Shown here: positions 1-8,028 of the stretch, in pieces
Layout of the letters: each line of letters starts with the position of its first letter
Position numbering within the stretch: position 1 is the stretch's first letter
NCBI GenBank assembly: GCA_964522665.1
Contig: CAZFVY010000015.1
Location: 1-64,000, forward strand
Source of the DNA: CAZFVY01 sp964522665
Lineage (GTDB): Bacteria; Verrucomicrobiota; Verrucomicrobiia; Limisphaerales; CAZFVY01
DNA: 64,000 bases
Direction: 5' to 3'
Notes under the pieces: model-generated
What the model saw: the letters and a program-made list of their open reading frames with translations, nothing else
The model's database searches: none
Told to the model about the DNA's origin: nothing
Program-made: the position numbers and the translations under genes

Positions 1-3
1 CTC

Positions 4-144
4 TTAGCGATTCACGCAGCGGCGAAACTGTTCGGGATGAATCCAGTCGGTGATTTGCGAAAAGTTCAGTTTTTCAGCAGACATCGCGCGTTTGGCATCC
101 CCGATGCCGCCGAGAATAACAAACGGAGCCTGAAGCGCTCGCAT
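4..144 (-). CDS. possible 46-residue ORF or gene fragment
   Basis: A short minus-strand frame runs from an ATG at 144 to a TAA at 4-6. It reads like real protein: a hydrophobic 'FVILGGIGDA' stretch followed by 'ITDWIHPEQFRRCVNR'. No family is recognised. The ATG has no properly spaced ribosome-binding site (AAAAGG lies only one base upstream), so this may be the C-terminal remnant of a decayed gene rather than a complete one. It could also be chance. Confidence 0.2.
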   Translation of the reverse strand: MRALQAPFVILGGIGDAKRAMSAEKLNFSQITDWIHPEQFRRCVNR

Positions 145-551
145 GCCTTTTCATTCGTATATCGTTACCGTTCTCTAACTTGCAACCAGCGCTCGTCTCG
201 GTAACGGGATGAGAGTCGAGCCTCATTTCCATCGATTTTGCAGAAATCGACTTGCGCCGCTTAGGAGAATGCTCTACGGTGGCGCAAATCTGACTGAGGA
301 AAACGCGGAACCGTCGCATGGATTTCGTGTTTGCCCATTGGCTGCACGATCCTGAGGATATTTCGAACCGACTGGTGCAGAGTGCTGCTTGGGCTGAAGT
401 CAGACGTTTCAGGTGGGGCTAAGGGAGAAACCGCGTTCAACACGCAGACCTGATCGCTGCTTCGCATTTGGACGCCCGAGAGCGCGTTTGCCAGAGCAGT
501 AAGCGAGTGGGACGGATATGCCGGATTGCCCAGTTAAACGGCACCAGACTA
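145..551. other. non-coding stretch upstream of the response regulator
   Basis: No convincing gene. Open frames on both strands here have no recognisable domain and mutually overlap. A TTG at 468 is in frame with the downstream regulator and would add 28 residues, but that extension is Arg/Cys-rich and does not resemble a receiver N-terminus. The stretch presumably holds the regulator's promoter; I could not identify convincing -35/-10 boxes. Confidence 0.4.
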
Positions 552-1223
552 ATGAATCAGAATCGCATGGAGTCCAGTTGTCAACGCCTCATCCGGGTTT
601 GTCTCGTCGAAGACGATCACCTCTTCCGGTCTCAATTGGAGAGATGCGTTGCCCATGACAAGGGCATGAGGTGCGTCGGCTCGTTCGCGGATGGCGAAAG
701 CGCCCTTCCGAACATCCTTCAAAGTCAGCCCGACGTGGTCGTGTTGGACTTCGGGCTTCCCGGCATGAAGGGTGACGATTGCATTTGCATCATTAGAGAG
801 CGATGTCCAAGCGTTCGGACACTCGTTTTGAGCGGCCTCCCGGCTCACTCTGTCGTTTTCGATTGCCTTGAAGCTGGAGCGGATGGATTTCTGGATAAGG
901 ACGACTACCAGAACAATCGGTCGGATTTGCTTGGCGAAATCCGAGCCGTTTACCGAGGTCAGGCGCCCTTGTCAGCTCGCGCACGCAGGTTGGCGCTCGA
1001 AAAGATTAGGCGGCACCATCCGCACTCGCCGGCGTGGAAAAGCCTCACCGAACGAGAACGGGAAGTGGCCAGCCTCTTGGGGCAACGACTAAGCAACAAA
1101 GAAATCGCCCAACAGCTGGAGATAAGCCCTTCGACTGTAAAGAGTCACGTAAAACGCATCTTTGAAAGGCTCGACACCCACGACCGACACGACATCGAGT
1201 TTCGGAAATGGCATATCCAATGA
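552..1223 (+). CDS. NarL/FixJ-type response regulator (receiver plus LuxR HTH)
   Basis: A DNA-binding response regulator of 223 residues from the ATG at 552; another in-frame ATG lies at 567. The receiver domain has the acidic pocket E20-D21-D22, the phospho-acceptor D66 in 'VVVLDFGLPGMKG', a Ser in 'VLSGLP' at the switch Thr/Ser position, and the conserved Lys in 'FLDKDD'. The C-terminal half is a LuxR-type helix-turn-helix, starting 'LTEREREVASLL' and with recognition helix region 'ISPSTVKSHVKRIFERL'. Length is normal for the family. No histidine kinase is adjacent, so it is an orphan here. A 19-bp palindrome follows 115 bp downstream, ahead of the next gene cluster, and is a candidate binding site. 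I chose 552 over the TTG at 468 because the extra residues are not receiver-like. Confidence 0.9.
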   Translation: MNQNRMESSCQRLIRVCLVEDDHLFRSQLERCVAHDKGMRCVGSFADGESALPNILQSQPDVVVLDFGLPGMKGDDCICIIRERCPSVRTLVLSGLPAHSVVFDCLEAGADGFLDKDDYQNNRSDLLGEIRAVYRGQAPLSARARRLALEKIRRHHPHSPAWKSLTEREREVASLLGQRLSNKEIAQQLEISPSTVKSHVKRIFERLDTHDRHDIEFRKWHIQ

Positions 1224-1338
1224 CCTCAAGCCGCGAGCAACGGACGAAAAAGCGGTCGAATGCCCAATGCTTGGACGCCGCATGGAGACAAAGGCCTCGC
1301 GTCGCCAAAAACGACACTGCATCTTTCCTGCGAAACGC

Positions 1339-1357
1339 ATCCCCCATCATGGGGGAT
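1339..1357. promoter_or_regulatory. 19-bp perfect palindrome, candidate operator
   Basis: The sequence ATCCCCCATCATGGGGGAT is a perfect 9-bp inverted repeat around a single central C. It lies 115 bp after the response regulator and 240 bp before the exported-protein cluster. A 1-nt spacer is too short for an RNA hairpin loop, and no T-run follows, so a dimer-binding DNA site is likelier than a terminator. The neighbouring LuxR-type regulator is the obvious candidate ligand, but that is inference. Confidence 0.5.
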
Positions 1358-1491
1358 AGGCAAACCGCGCCGGTTATGGGAGAGTGGCCCCCGGCAATCC
1401 ACTGGTCATGATGAAGGCAAGAACGTGGGTCCGCGAGGCAGGCGGCGTCCGAAAATTAAGCAATAATCTGGCCGCAAGGTTGGGATCGTCG

Positions 1492-1504
1492 CGTCTATTA
1501 GACG
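1492..1504. promoter_or_regulatory. 13-bp palindrome CGTCTATTAGACG
   Basis: A perfect 6-bp inverted repeat with one central base, about 90 bp before the ATG at 1597. Its position suits an operator or promoter-proximal site, but such a short palindrome can occur by chance. Confidence 0.25.
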
Positions 1505-1596
1505 AAGCAAAAACCCGAAGTGAACGGAAGCATTTTACGAATTCCGAAGGCAGTAACATTATAGTCAGCTAGGACACAATTGATAGTATCCCCGCT

Positions 1597-2877
1597 ATGC
1601 AGCGTGCACAATCCATGGTAACGCAAAAGCTCCTGGCAGGCCCTTTCATACAACGATGGCGTTCCAATTCGCGCATCGCGAGCCACGACTCGGCCAAATA
1701 TGCAAGGGTACCTCGATTTCCCGAGCTTTTCGCTTCGCTCGTTTTACTAATCTTGAATTTCGAGCCGGCCTATGGTCAGTATTCTTTCGGCCAGCAGGGT
1801 GAGCCGGTTAAAATCGAAGGTACTTATCTCTATATTCGTGATAATGGAGCCCCGCGAACGACGAATACCTATCGCTTCGAGGCCGTGGCGACCGGTTCCG
1901 AGTGGCAGATCGCAGTGACGAACGCGAACGAGCCAAGAGAGTGGAGCATCGTCCGATCTGATGGAGTCGATATTCGCACGATTGGGACCGATGGGGCCAA
2001 CAGTTACAAGCCGTTTGGTTATGCATTTGCCGGGCAGCGATTCTTGCCCGACGGCGCCCTTGATGGCGTGAAGCCGTTTTTTCCTTGGATGGCGCTTCAC
2101 CTGACGCCACAAATGATCAAGGAGATTCAAGCGAATCCCCGTGACATGGCGGCGCCGTGGGGCCAGAGGCACAATGTAGTTGATTATGGCCTGAAATGGA
2201 ACGTGGCCTACTCTGCGGATGAAAACGCCATTGAGCGCATCGACGCTGTGCGCGATTCTTCGTTGGACTTGAAAACTCAAGAGGAAGAACTCCGTCGAAC
2301 GGCGGTCAATTATCCGTTCGAATCCTTTCAACGCGAACATAGGCTAAACTCGTTGGAAAGACGCGCGGAAATCCCGAACGGATTTGTCCGTGCGACTTAC
2401 GAATGCAAGGCTGTGATAGAAACCAACGGCTGGGTTATTCCGACCGAGGCGAGTTTCGCTTCGTACTGGCCAAACTTCCAACATCCGGAGACTCCAATAA
2501 GATTACAATATCAAATGGAACTGCATGTAGAAACAATCTTGTTTTCGCGATTCGCCACTGTCCCTGAACTCATTTCACCTGGTAAGACAATCGTCCTCGA
2601 CTATCGTTACGAGGGAACAAACGCCCGCACCAAATTTAATTATGCGCGCTACGAAATTCCCCTCGGTCAGGCGTTTCCGGGTGGCAACGACGCGACGCTC
2701 TTAAAGCAACGAGACGACTGGCTGAAGCACGGGCCATCCTATGATGTTCTTGGCCGCAAGCGGTTTACGATTTTAATCGGAATGCTGGTGGTTGCTGGCT
2801 TTCCTCTGGCGTTCTGGTTAATAAGCAGATATCAACAAACAAGAAACGAAACAAAGTCAGCAGTAAAAATCATATGA
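1597..2877 (+). CDS. exported, C-terminally anchored protein of unknown function
   Basis: A protein of 426 residues. A hydrophobic stretch near residues 45-60, followed by 'EPAYGQ', looks like a signal peptide with cleavage after AYG, so the annotated ATG may be upstream of the true start. The body is a mostly beta-looking domain without a family I recognise. Near the C-terminus a hydrophobic helix ('FTILIGMLVVAGFPLAFWLI') is followed by a basic tail, which suggests an inner-membrane anchor with the bulk in the periplasm. The gene ends in ATGA, overlapping by 4 bp the start of the small Cys-rich peptide gene, so the two are almost certainly co-translated. Context suggests a role in production, export or sensing of that peptide. 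No function is assigned. Confidence 0.75.
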   Translation: MQRAQSMVTQKLLAGPFIQRWRSNSRIASHDSAKYARVPRFPELFASLVLLILNFEPAYGQYSFGQQGEPVKIEGTYLYIRDNGAPRTTNTYRFEAVATGSEWQIAVTNANEPREWSIVRSDGVDIRTIGTDGANSYKPFGYAFAGQRFLPDGALDGVKPFFPWMALHLTPQMIKEIQANPRDMAAPWGQRHNVVDYGLKWNVAYSADENAIERIDAVRDSSLDLKTQEEELRRTAVNYPFESFQREHRLNSLERRAEIPNGFVRATYECKAVIETNGWVIPTEASFASYWPNFQHPETPIRLQYQMELHVETILFSRFATVPELISPGKTIVLDYRYEGTNARTKFNYARYEIPLGQAFPGGNDATLLKQRDDWLKHGPSYDVLGRKRFTILIGMLVVAGFPLAFWLISRYQQTRNETKSAVKII

Positions 2878-3065
2878 AGAACAGGTTAATACTTGGTTTG
2901 ATAATGTTAACGCTGACCAGTTACACAGCCTTCGCCCACATGTACCAGAATCTGTCGAAGTGCGGCAGCGACTGCAGTGGGACCTGCGTGTATAGCGACA
3001 GCGCCGGGGACTCCGATCATACCGCGAACTGCATTCAGAAATCCGGCGGCGGATGTGACTGCTAA
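2874..3065 (+). CDS. small secreted six-cysteine peptide
   Basis: A 63-residue precursor whose ATG overlaps the preceding stop by 4 bp. Residues 1-21 form a clear signal peptide: basic 'MKNR', a hydrophobic core and an 'AFA' cleavage motif. The mature ~42 residues contain six cysteines in the pattern C-x3-C-x3-C, then C, then C-x-C at the very end ('GGGCDC'), in a Ser/Gly/Asp-rich background. Even cysteine number and export suggest three disulfides or metal binding. The following gene encodes a MauE/DoxX-like membrane protein, a family linked to periplasmic thiol redox, which fits a disulfide-rich product. I do not recognise a named peptide family. It could be a signalling peptide, a toxin or a small structural protein. 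Confidence 0.7.
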   Translation: MKNRLILGLIMLTLTSYTAFAHMYQNLSKCGSDCSGTCVYSDSAGDSDHTANCIQKSGGGCDC

Positions 3066-3220
3066 CTGAGGCCGAGTGGATTTGTTCCGCTGCTGCGCCC
3101 GATACAGTCGGGTCGCAGCAGCGGCGAAGTCTTGAAGCGCTGTTGAAACAGCGCGGAGCACCCAATGAGCAAAAGCTAAATCTGTGCGCAACGGTGACGC
3201 TATCGCTGTCGCAAAAATGT

Positions 3221-3730
3221 GTGAGTAAAAAAGTTATCGATTGGTTTGTCCTCTCCTCAGGGCTATTGTTCTTCGTGACCGGGATCGCGAAAATATTTAG
3301 CGCTTTTGGAGGCATGCCGGTTATCGACACGTTTGATCCGCTTTTATCTACGACATTTCGGCGAATCTTTATAGGCGCTGGGGTGGTCGAGCTTTGCATT
3401 TCTGGAATTTGTCTTTTTGGCGGCAATCGAAACCTTCAGGTTCGTTTGATTGCCATATTAGCGACTGAATTCTTGTTGTACCGGATTGGGCTGTTGTGGC
3501 TGGGCTATCACCGGCTGTGTCCTTGTTTAGGTAACTTGTCGGATGCGCTGGGAATTTCACCGGAATCGGCGGATAGTCTGATGAAGATCATCCTCGGGTA
3601 CCTTGTAATCGGAGGTTATGTGACGTGTGTTTGGTCAACGGTCACCCGGCAAAAAGCGATGGCGCCGTTGGACCGAGATCTGACCGCGCTTTCTACCGCT
3701 CAGGTGCACTCGAGCGGGCCCTCACAATAG
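3221..3730 (+). CDS. MauE/DoxX-like redox-associated membrane protein
   Basis: About 169 residues from the GTG at 3221. A TTG at 3143 is in frame, but its extra 26 residues are not membrane-like, so I prefer the GTG right before 'SKKVIDWFVLSSGLLFF'. Four hydrophobic segments are visible, typical of the four-helix MauE/DoxX fold. Helix 1 carries 'FVTGIAKIF', helix 2 'IFIGAGVVELCISGICLF', and a 'HRLCPCLGNL' loop lies before the last helix. The C-P-C pair is the likely redox centre. MauE is known to be needed for maturation of the disulfide-rich small subunit of methylamine dehydrogenase; related proteins work with periplasmic thioredoxin-like partners. It sits directly after the six-Cys peptide gene, so helping that peptide's disulfide formation is a reasonable but unproven role. 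Confidence 0.75.
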   Translation: MSKKVIDWFVLSSGLLFFVTGIAKIFSAFGGMPVIDTFDPLLSTTFRRIFIGAGVVELCISGICLFGGNRNLQVRLIAILATEFLLYRIGLLWLGYHRLCPCLGNLSDALGISPESADSLMKIILGYLVIGGYVTCVWSTVTRQKAMAPLDRDLTALSTAQVHSSGPSQ

Positions 3731-3735
3731 AAAGC

Positions 3736-4869
3736 GTGCGAAAAACCGAGTCGCCGGAGTCGATCGGGGCGTGGGCGACGATCATAATCCTCGTTAGCAA
3801 GGTAGGCTGCGTCCTTGTAGTGGCGGTCTCTTTTCTCTTCGCGTTCGATTCCGCCCAGTTTGCCCAATGCGTCCATTGGCCGACTTCCGCCACGGGTCCC
3901 ACCATGGAAAGCCGGCTTGCGACTTGGGACAGCGCGGATTATTTGGCCCTCAGCCAAGGGGGCTACCACCGGGACTCGGCCTTGTGCGCGTTTTATCCGC
4001 TTTGGCCTCTGATGATGCGCGAGTGCGCGAGGTTGTCGTTCGGCCATCCCCTGATTGCCGGATACATGCTGGCGAACGTGCTCTCCTTTATTGCCCTGTG
4101 GCTTTTCCATCAGTTGGTAGCCTCCCATTACGGAGAGCGCATGAGCCGCAACGCCCTGATCCTGATGCTCGCGTTTCCCGGGGCGCTCTTTTTTAATTTC
4201 ATTTACACCGAGTCTCTTTTCCTTGCGCTGGTGTTGGCGTGGTTTTGGTTTATCGAACGGGAGCGGTATGCCTGGCCAGCCCTTTTGGGCTTTGTGCTTC
4301 CTTTAACGCGGGCAGTGGGGGTCTTTATCCTGGTGCCGCTGGTTTGGAATGTGTACGAGAAAAAGAAGCCGCTCAGATATTGGCTGCTGCTGCTAACCCC
4401 CCTTGCCGGTTATTCGGCCTACTTTCTCATGATGCGGATATGGACGGGAAACCCATTTGAGGGTTTTGCAGCCCAGAAATACTACCCTAATTCGCCGTCG
4501 ATCTCAAATATGTATGCCTGGCACGCGTTGGCAAAGGCCGCTGTTGGTGTCGATTCCGTGGATGGGATGACCGACTCGATTTTGGACCGAGCATGTTTTT
4601 TGTTGTTTCTGGTGACCCTTCCGTTCATTTACAAGCTAAATAAGACGTGGTTCTGGTATGCGTTACCAACTGGGCTGGTCCCGGCCCTGACCAGCTATTT
4701 TATGTCGTATCGCCGCTATACCATCGTCTGTTTTCCGATTTTCATAGTATTGGCGCAATGGCTGGCGAAAAGTGGATCACGATGGCTTTTCTGGTATTAC
4801 GTGATTATGTTCGGCGCGCTCCAAGTGTGGGCCATCACTCAATTTGTCAATTTCAAGTGGGCCGGTTGA
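3736..4869 (+). CDS. PIG-V-like polytopic mannosyltransferase
   Basis: About 377 residues and very hydrophobic. It has the signature of PIG-V/GT-C-like mannosyltransferases: an early lumenal loop with 'ATWDSADYLALSQGGY', then 'CAFYPLWPLMMR', 'FNFIYTESLFLALVLAWFWF' and 'LPLTRAVGVFILVPLVW'. The W-D pair in the first loop is the expected catalytic/metal region of this fold. These enzymes use polyprenyl-phosphate sugars at the periplasmic face. I chose the GTG at 3736, five bases after the preceding stop, instead of longer in-frame starts that would overlap the MauE-like gene and add a non-membrane tail. The closeness suggests cotranscription with the upstream cluster. A convergent paralogue lies at 5018-6196. 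Confidence 0.8.
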   Translation: MRKTESPESIGAWATIIILVSKVGCVLVVAVSFLFAFDSAQFAQCVHWPTSATGPTMESRLATWDSADYLALSQGGYHRDSALCAFYPLWPLMMRECARLSFGHPLIAGYMLANVLSFIALWLFHQLVASHYGERMSRNALILMLAFPGALFFNFIYTESLFLALVLAWFWFIERERYAWPALLGFVLPLTRAVGVFILVPLVWNVYEKKKPLRYWLLLLTPLAGYSAYFLMMRIWTGNPFEGFAAQKYYPNSPSISNMYAWHALAKAAVGVDSVDGMTDSILDRACFLLFLVTLPFIYKLNKTWFWYALPTGLVPALTSYFMSYRRYTIVCFPIFIVLAQWLAKSGSRWLFWYYVIMFGALQVWAITQFVNFKWAG

Positions 4870-5017
4870 CTGCATAGCGAAGCTTTGAGGTGTTTATCGC
4901 GAGCTGGCCTTTGGAATTGCGGACAATGAGAAGGAGCGTGTTTGGGGGAGGCTGCTGATGCATTGACCTTGTTGTGTCGGGGCATTTCCCATGTTGATCC
5001 GATTCGAGCGTGGTCAA

Positions 5018-6196
5018 TCATGCAACCCAGTTGAAATTAATGTATCGGAGCAAAAACCAGACTTGAACCGCCGCCATGAGGGTGAGGACGGCCCAAAGCC
5101 AGGGGCGCCGTTCCGGACCCGCCAGAATGGTTCCGTAGAGTATAAAAAGCGGGAAACACATCATGAGATTCCGGGTGTATGAGAGGAACCAGGATGAGAG
5201 CGCCGGAATTACGCCCACAAGGCACGCGTACACGAAATAAACCGGGTTGAGCCGGTAGATGCGGTAAAGCGACCCGATTAACAACAGAAAAAGGCCGCGA
5301 TCGATGGCCGAGTCCTGCATTCCGTGGAGACTTAACGGCCTGAAGAGCGCAAGGAGGAAGCTGGGTAGATCGAAGATGTGAGCGATCGACGGCTGGTTGG
5401 GAAAAAACTCCTGCGCCTGAAAGCCCTCGAAAGCGTTTCCGGTGGCGCAATACATCGTGAAAAAATAACAGCCATAACCCAGAGCCGGGCCATAAAATGC
5501 CAGATAGGTGTTGGGCGATTTCCTCTTGTGCCAAGCGTAGTAGAGGAGCGGAAATAGGCAGAAGAGTCCAACGGCTTTGGTCAGCGGTAGAAAAAAACCG
5601 ACCACGGCCGCCCTAAAAAACTGGTCCCGGAAGAGAAAAAGAAAGAACACGATGGAGAGAAAAAGAAAGAGCGATTCCGTATAGATCAAGGAGAAGTACA
5701 ACGCCGCTGGATAGGCCACCAGCAAGGCCAGGGACGCATCGGCTGTCCGCTGACCGTGATGCGCTTCGACAAAATAGTGAAAGAGTAAGAACGCGGCTAT
5801 CGAGAGAGCATTTGCAAGGATCAGACCCGTCCCGAAATGATCGTGGATTGTGAGCCAAGCAAAGCCTCGGATCAGGTAGGGCCATAACGGATAAAACGCG
5901 CAGGAAGGACTACCCCGCTCGTAGCCGATCTCGCTTATTAAGAGGTAATGTGCGCCGTCCCAGGTGGCGAAATGGGTCGCCAGTGTCGGCGGTTGGTCCC
6001 GTGGCCAGTGCAGATCGTTTTTGTATTCGCGGAGATTGAACGCCGGGAACAATTCGATTGCCGTGATGGCGACACCAAAGAAAACGAGTTTGGAGGCCAG
6101 CACCAGCCAAAAGAGCTTCCTCCGACTCGGCCCCCAGAATCGAGGGGAAGCCGTGTCCCCATTGTCAATCATGGGTTTGAATAGGGTCGTTCCCAT
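5018..6196 (-). CDS. PIG-V-like polytopic mannosyltransferase, paralogue
   Basis: About 392 residues from the ATG at 6196; another in-frame ATG lies at 6172, and longer starts would run into the upstream gene. It matches the convergent neighbour motif by motif: 'FATWDGAHYLLISEIGYERG', 'CAFYPLWPYLIRG', 'YFSLIYTESLFLFLSIVFFL', 'FLPLTKAVGLFCLFPLL', 'EGFQAQEFFPNQPSI' and the C-terminal 'INFNW'. About ten membrane helices are visible. Expected role: transfer of a sugar from a lipid-linked donor on the periplasmic face, for a glycolipid, glycoprotein or exopolysaccharide. The two copies face each other across ~150 bp and are clearly diverged, so this is an old duplication. It lies 44 bp downstream of the prepilin-like gene on the same strand. 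Confidence 0.8.
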   Translation of the reverse strand: MGTTLFKPMIDNGDTASPRFWGPSRRKLFWLVLASKLVFFGVAITAIELFPAFNLREYKNDLHWPRDQPPTLATHFATWDGAHYLLISEIGYERGSPSCAFYPLWPYLIRGFAWLTIHDHFGTGLILANALSIAAFLLFHYFVEAHHGQRTADASLALLVAYPAALYFSLIYTESLFLFLSIVFFLFLFRDQFFRAAVVGFFLPLTKAVGLFCLFPLLYYAWHKRKSPNTYLAFYGPALGYGCYFFTMYCATGNAFEGFQAQEFFPNQPSIAHIFDLPSFLLALFRPLSLHGMQDSAIDRGLFLLLIGSLYRIYRLNPVYFVYACLVGVIPALSSWFLSYTRNLMMCFPLFILYGTILAGPERRPWLWAVLTLMAAVQVWFLLRYINFNWVA

Positions 6197-6240
6197 GCCG
6201 CGTGCGGTACCTGTGCGTCGAGCGTTCGGCCCGCTAGTTC

Positions 6241-7080
6241 TTACTGTCCCCTCCACGTACCGTGCTGTTGCATCCACAGCACGTCCTGATTCCCCGGCAT
6301 GACGGTGTCGTCCCGGGGAGGCTTTTGCGTTCGAGGGTCAGTCCAACGGTGCAATTCCGCATGCCCGTCCGCGAATGCCAGATTCGCGGCGCCTTGATGC
6401 GCGGTGCTTGGTTTGTCGCGCAGCAGCCAAGCACCGGGATCTTGCGCGTTGAAGTCCAACTGCATAGCGAAGCTCGCGTCATTGATCGTATCGATGCGCT
6501 CATCGACGAATACGAGTGCGCTGGCTGGTGAAGGATCAACGATTTGAGCCAACTTGCGATAACAAAGCGCTCCCGGAATGTTCGTCAAAGCGCCCATGAA
6601 GCAGTTCAGCGATACCGTCCTGACGCGGGGTAGGGTGACACCCACAGCGAAAGGATCCTTAGCAACCGGACAACGCCACAGGCCGGGCGTTTTGAGGTAC
6701 GGTCCGAGCAGGCTTCGCTGTAAATAGAGAATGTTCGTGCAGTCAGGCCCGGGCAGTCCCAACCAACCTTCGACCCACGTCTGGCCCAAAGGCACATTCT
6801 GGCCATCCCGGTTGGGCAGAACGCCGTCCTCGTTGTCTCCCGCGTAAAGCTCAAACCCTACACCGAACTGCTTCAGGTTGGACAAGCAGGCTACTCTTTG
6901 GGCTTTGGCTTTGGCCTTGGCTAGCGCTGGCAGCAGCAGTGACGCGAGAATGCCAATGACCGCGACCACCACCAGTAGCTCGATCAGCGTAAAGCCTCCG
7001 TGGCGATGCCTGACGTGTTTTGCCTCTCGTTGGCGCACAAGTTCGCTATTGAAGCCAAAAGCCACGAGATGAGATGTCAT
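6241..7080 (-). CDS. prepilin-type N-terminal cleavage/methylation protein (pseudopilin-like)
   Basis: About 279 residues from the ATG at 7080, which is preceded by a GGA-containing Shine-Dalgarno-like stretch; a longer frame to 7167 lacks support. After a basic leader comes 'HGGFTLIELLVVVAVIGILA', the type IV prepilin cleavage site (G before F, E at +5) and hydrophobic helix. Then 'LLPALAKAKAKAQRVACL', a very characteristic verrucomicrobial version. The C-terminal part contains 'ANLAFADGHAELHRW', the DG-H motif of this large family of secreted pseudopilin-like proteins. The product should be processed by a prepilin peptidase and either assembled in a pseudopilus or held at the inner membrane. 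These proteins are highly multiplied in Verrucomicrobiota and their individual roles are unknown. A second, broken relative lies at 14614-14751. Confidence 0.88.
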   Translation of the reverse strand: MTSHLVAFGFNSELVRQREAKHVRHRHGGFTLIELLVVVAVIGILASLLLPALAKAKAKAQRVACLSNLKQFGVGFELYAGDNEDGVLPNRDGQNVPLGQTWVEGWLGLPGPDCTNILYLQRSLLGPYLKTPGLWRCPVAKDPFAVGVTLPRVRTVSLNCFMGALTNIPGALCYRKLAQIVDPSPASALVFVDERIDTINDASFAMQLDFNAQDPGAWLLRDKPSTAHQGAANLAFADGHAELHRWTDPRTQKPPRDDTVMPGNQDVLWMQQHGTWRGQ

Positions 7081-7983
7081 AATTTCCGTCGCGGGCACAA
7101 TCTGGAAAAAAACAGCCATCCATTGCATCGCGGCAAAAGCTGAGCGCCCCGCGCGAGGTTCGGGCAATCAGCGATGCGACGGTCGAACTATTCTGCTTAT
7201 CCGCGATAGGCACGAATCCAGATCTTCCGCGCGCCGTCGTGCGCGACTTTGGACCCGGCGAGGACAGCAAGGTCGTAGGAATATTTCCAACCGGACAACG
7301 CGATTGCTCAACCGAGATGAACCGATTACCTACCATGAGGCCAGCGTAGGGCAAGCGACCTCGCCAAGTCAAGGCGAAAGTCGCGCCTTAATTCGGTGTT
7401 TCGGCATGGGCGTGACTCCTAATTGGTGTCATTTATCGGGTTGGAAGTATCCGCCACGGGGAATGCCACGCCACCCTGACCCGTTCACTCCCTGCCGGAG
7501 TTGGCGCAACCGAGGCCGCCTTGATGCAACAGGCACCCAGCGCGGTGCCGCCAAGCAACAACTACGCCCATCCGGTGTCAGGCCACCCAAAAGAAATGCC
7601 GCCAGGGTATTGAGGGGTTATACGCACGAAAAAAAAATGTTAGGACAATTTGCTTTTTGGCGTCAGAACCACGCCCTCTGGGACCCGTCGAGAACCATTT
7701 AGTACGAAAAACGAAGCTCAAAGTACTTGTAAGTTCGGCCAGATCGCGATAAATACTCTTTATCGTGAATGCGAGCGCCCTTGGTTTGTTGATATATTTT
7801 TAATGTTCGCGAATCGGAATGCTGAGGCGGGGCGGCGGGAGTAGCGCCAAGGTTCTGTTTAACTACGCCAAATTGCCAATTCAGACGACGTTCCGGTGGC
7901 CGCCGGCTTCGTTCATCACTGAGGCAAATGAATCGTTGAGCAGGGGTATCAATAACGAGTTCGACGCTTGATTCTGGGAGCGG
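7081..7983. other. 900-bp stretch without a convincing gene
   Basis: Several short frames overlap without domains. On the minus strand a 36-codon piece ending in TAA at 7197-7199 reads 'YDLAVLAGSKVAHDGARKIW', which looks like the C-terminus of a lost protein, but a stop lies just upstream. A plus-strand frame around 7304-7702 has no family resemblance. The right part becomes AT-richer near 7640-7800 and may hold the promoter of the GtrA-family gene. Confidence 0.4.
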
Positions 7984-8028
7984 TTGCTCGGGTTCGGCAA
8001 TAGCGCACGCTGTAGAACCCCTAACACA

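Larger units (their letters stand above)
1224..1596. other. intergenic region with two palindromes
   Basis: No gene is supported: the short plus-strand frames here overlap in several registers and show no domain. The stretch contains the two inverted repeats listed separately (1339-1357 and 1492-1504). It should hold the promoter of the 1597-3730 gene cluster, and possibly the terminator of the response regulator, although no U-tract hairpin is obvious. Confidence 0.5.

Noticed and set aside
468..551. TTG start extending the first response regulator by 28 residues
   Set aside because: The extension does not resemble receiver N-termini, and an ATG at 552 gives the normal family length.
4868..4883. 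16-bp sequence ACTGCATAGCGAAGCT repeated near 6460
   Set aside because: One exact 16-bp match is expected about once by chance in a window this size, and the second copy lies inside the prepilin-like gene.
7304..7702. 132-codon plus-strand frame
   Set aside because: No domain, no ribosome-binding site, and Arg/Pro/Cys-rich composition typical of non-coding GC-rich DNA.
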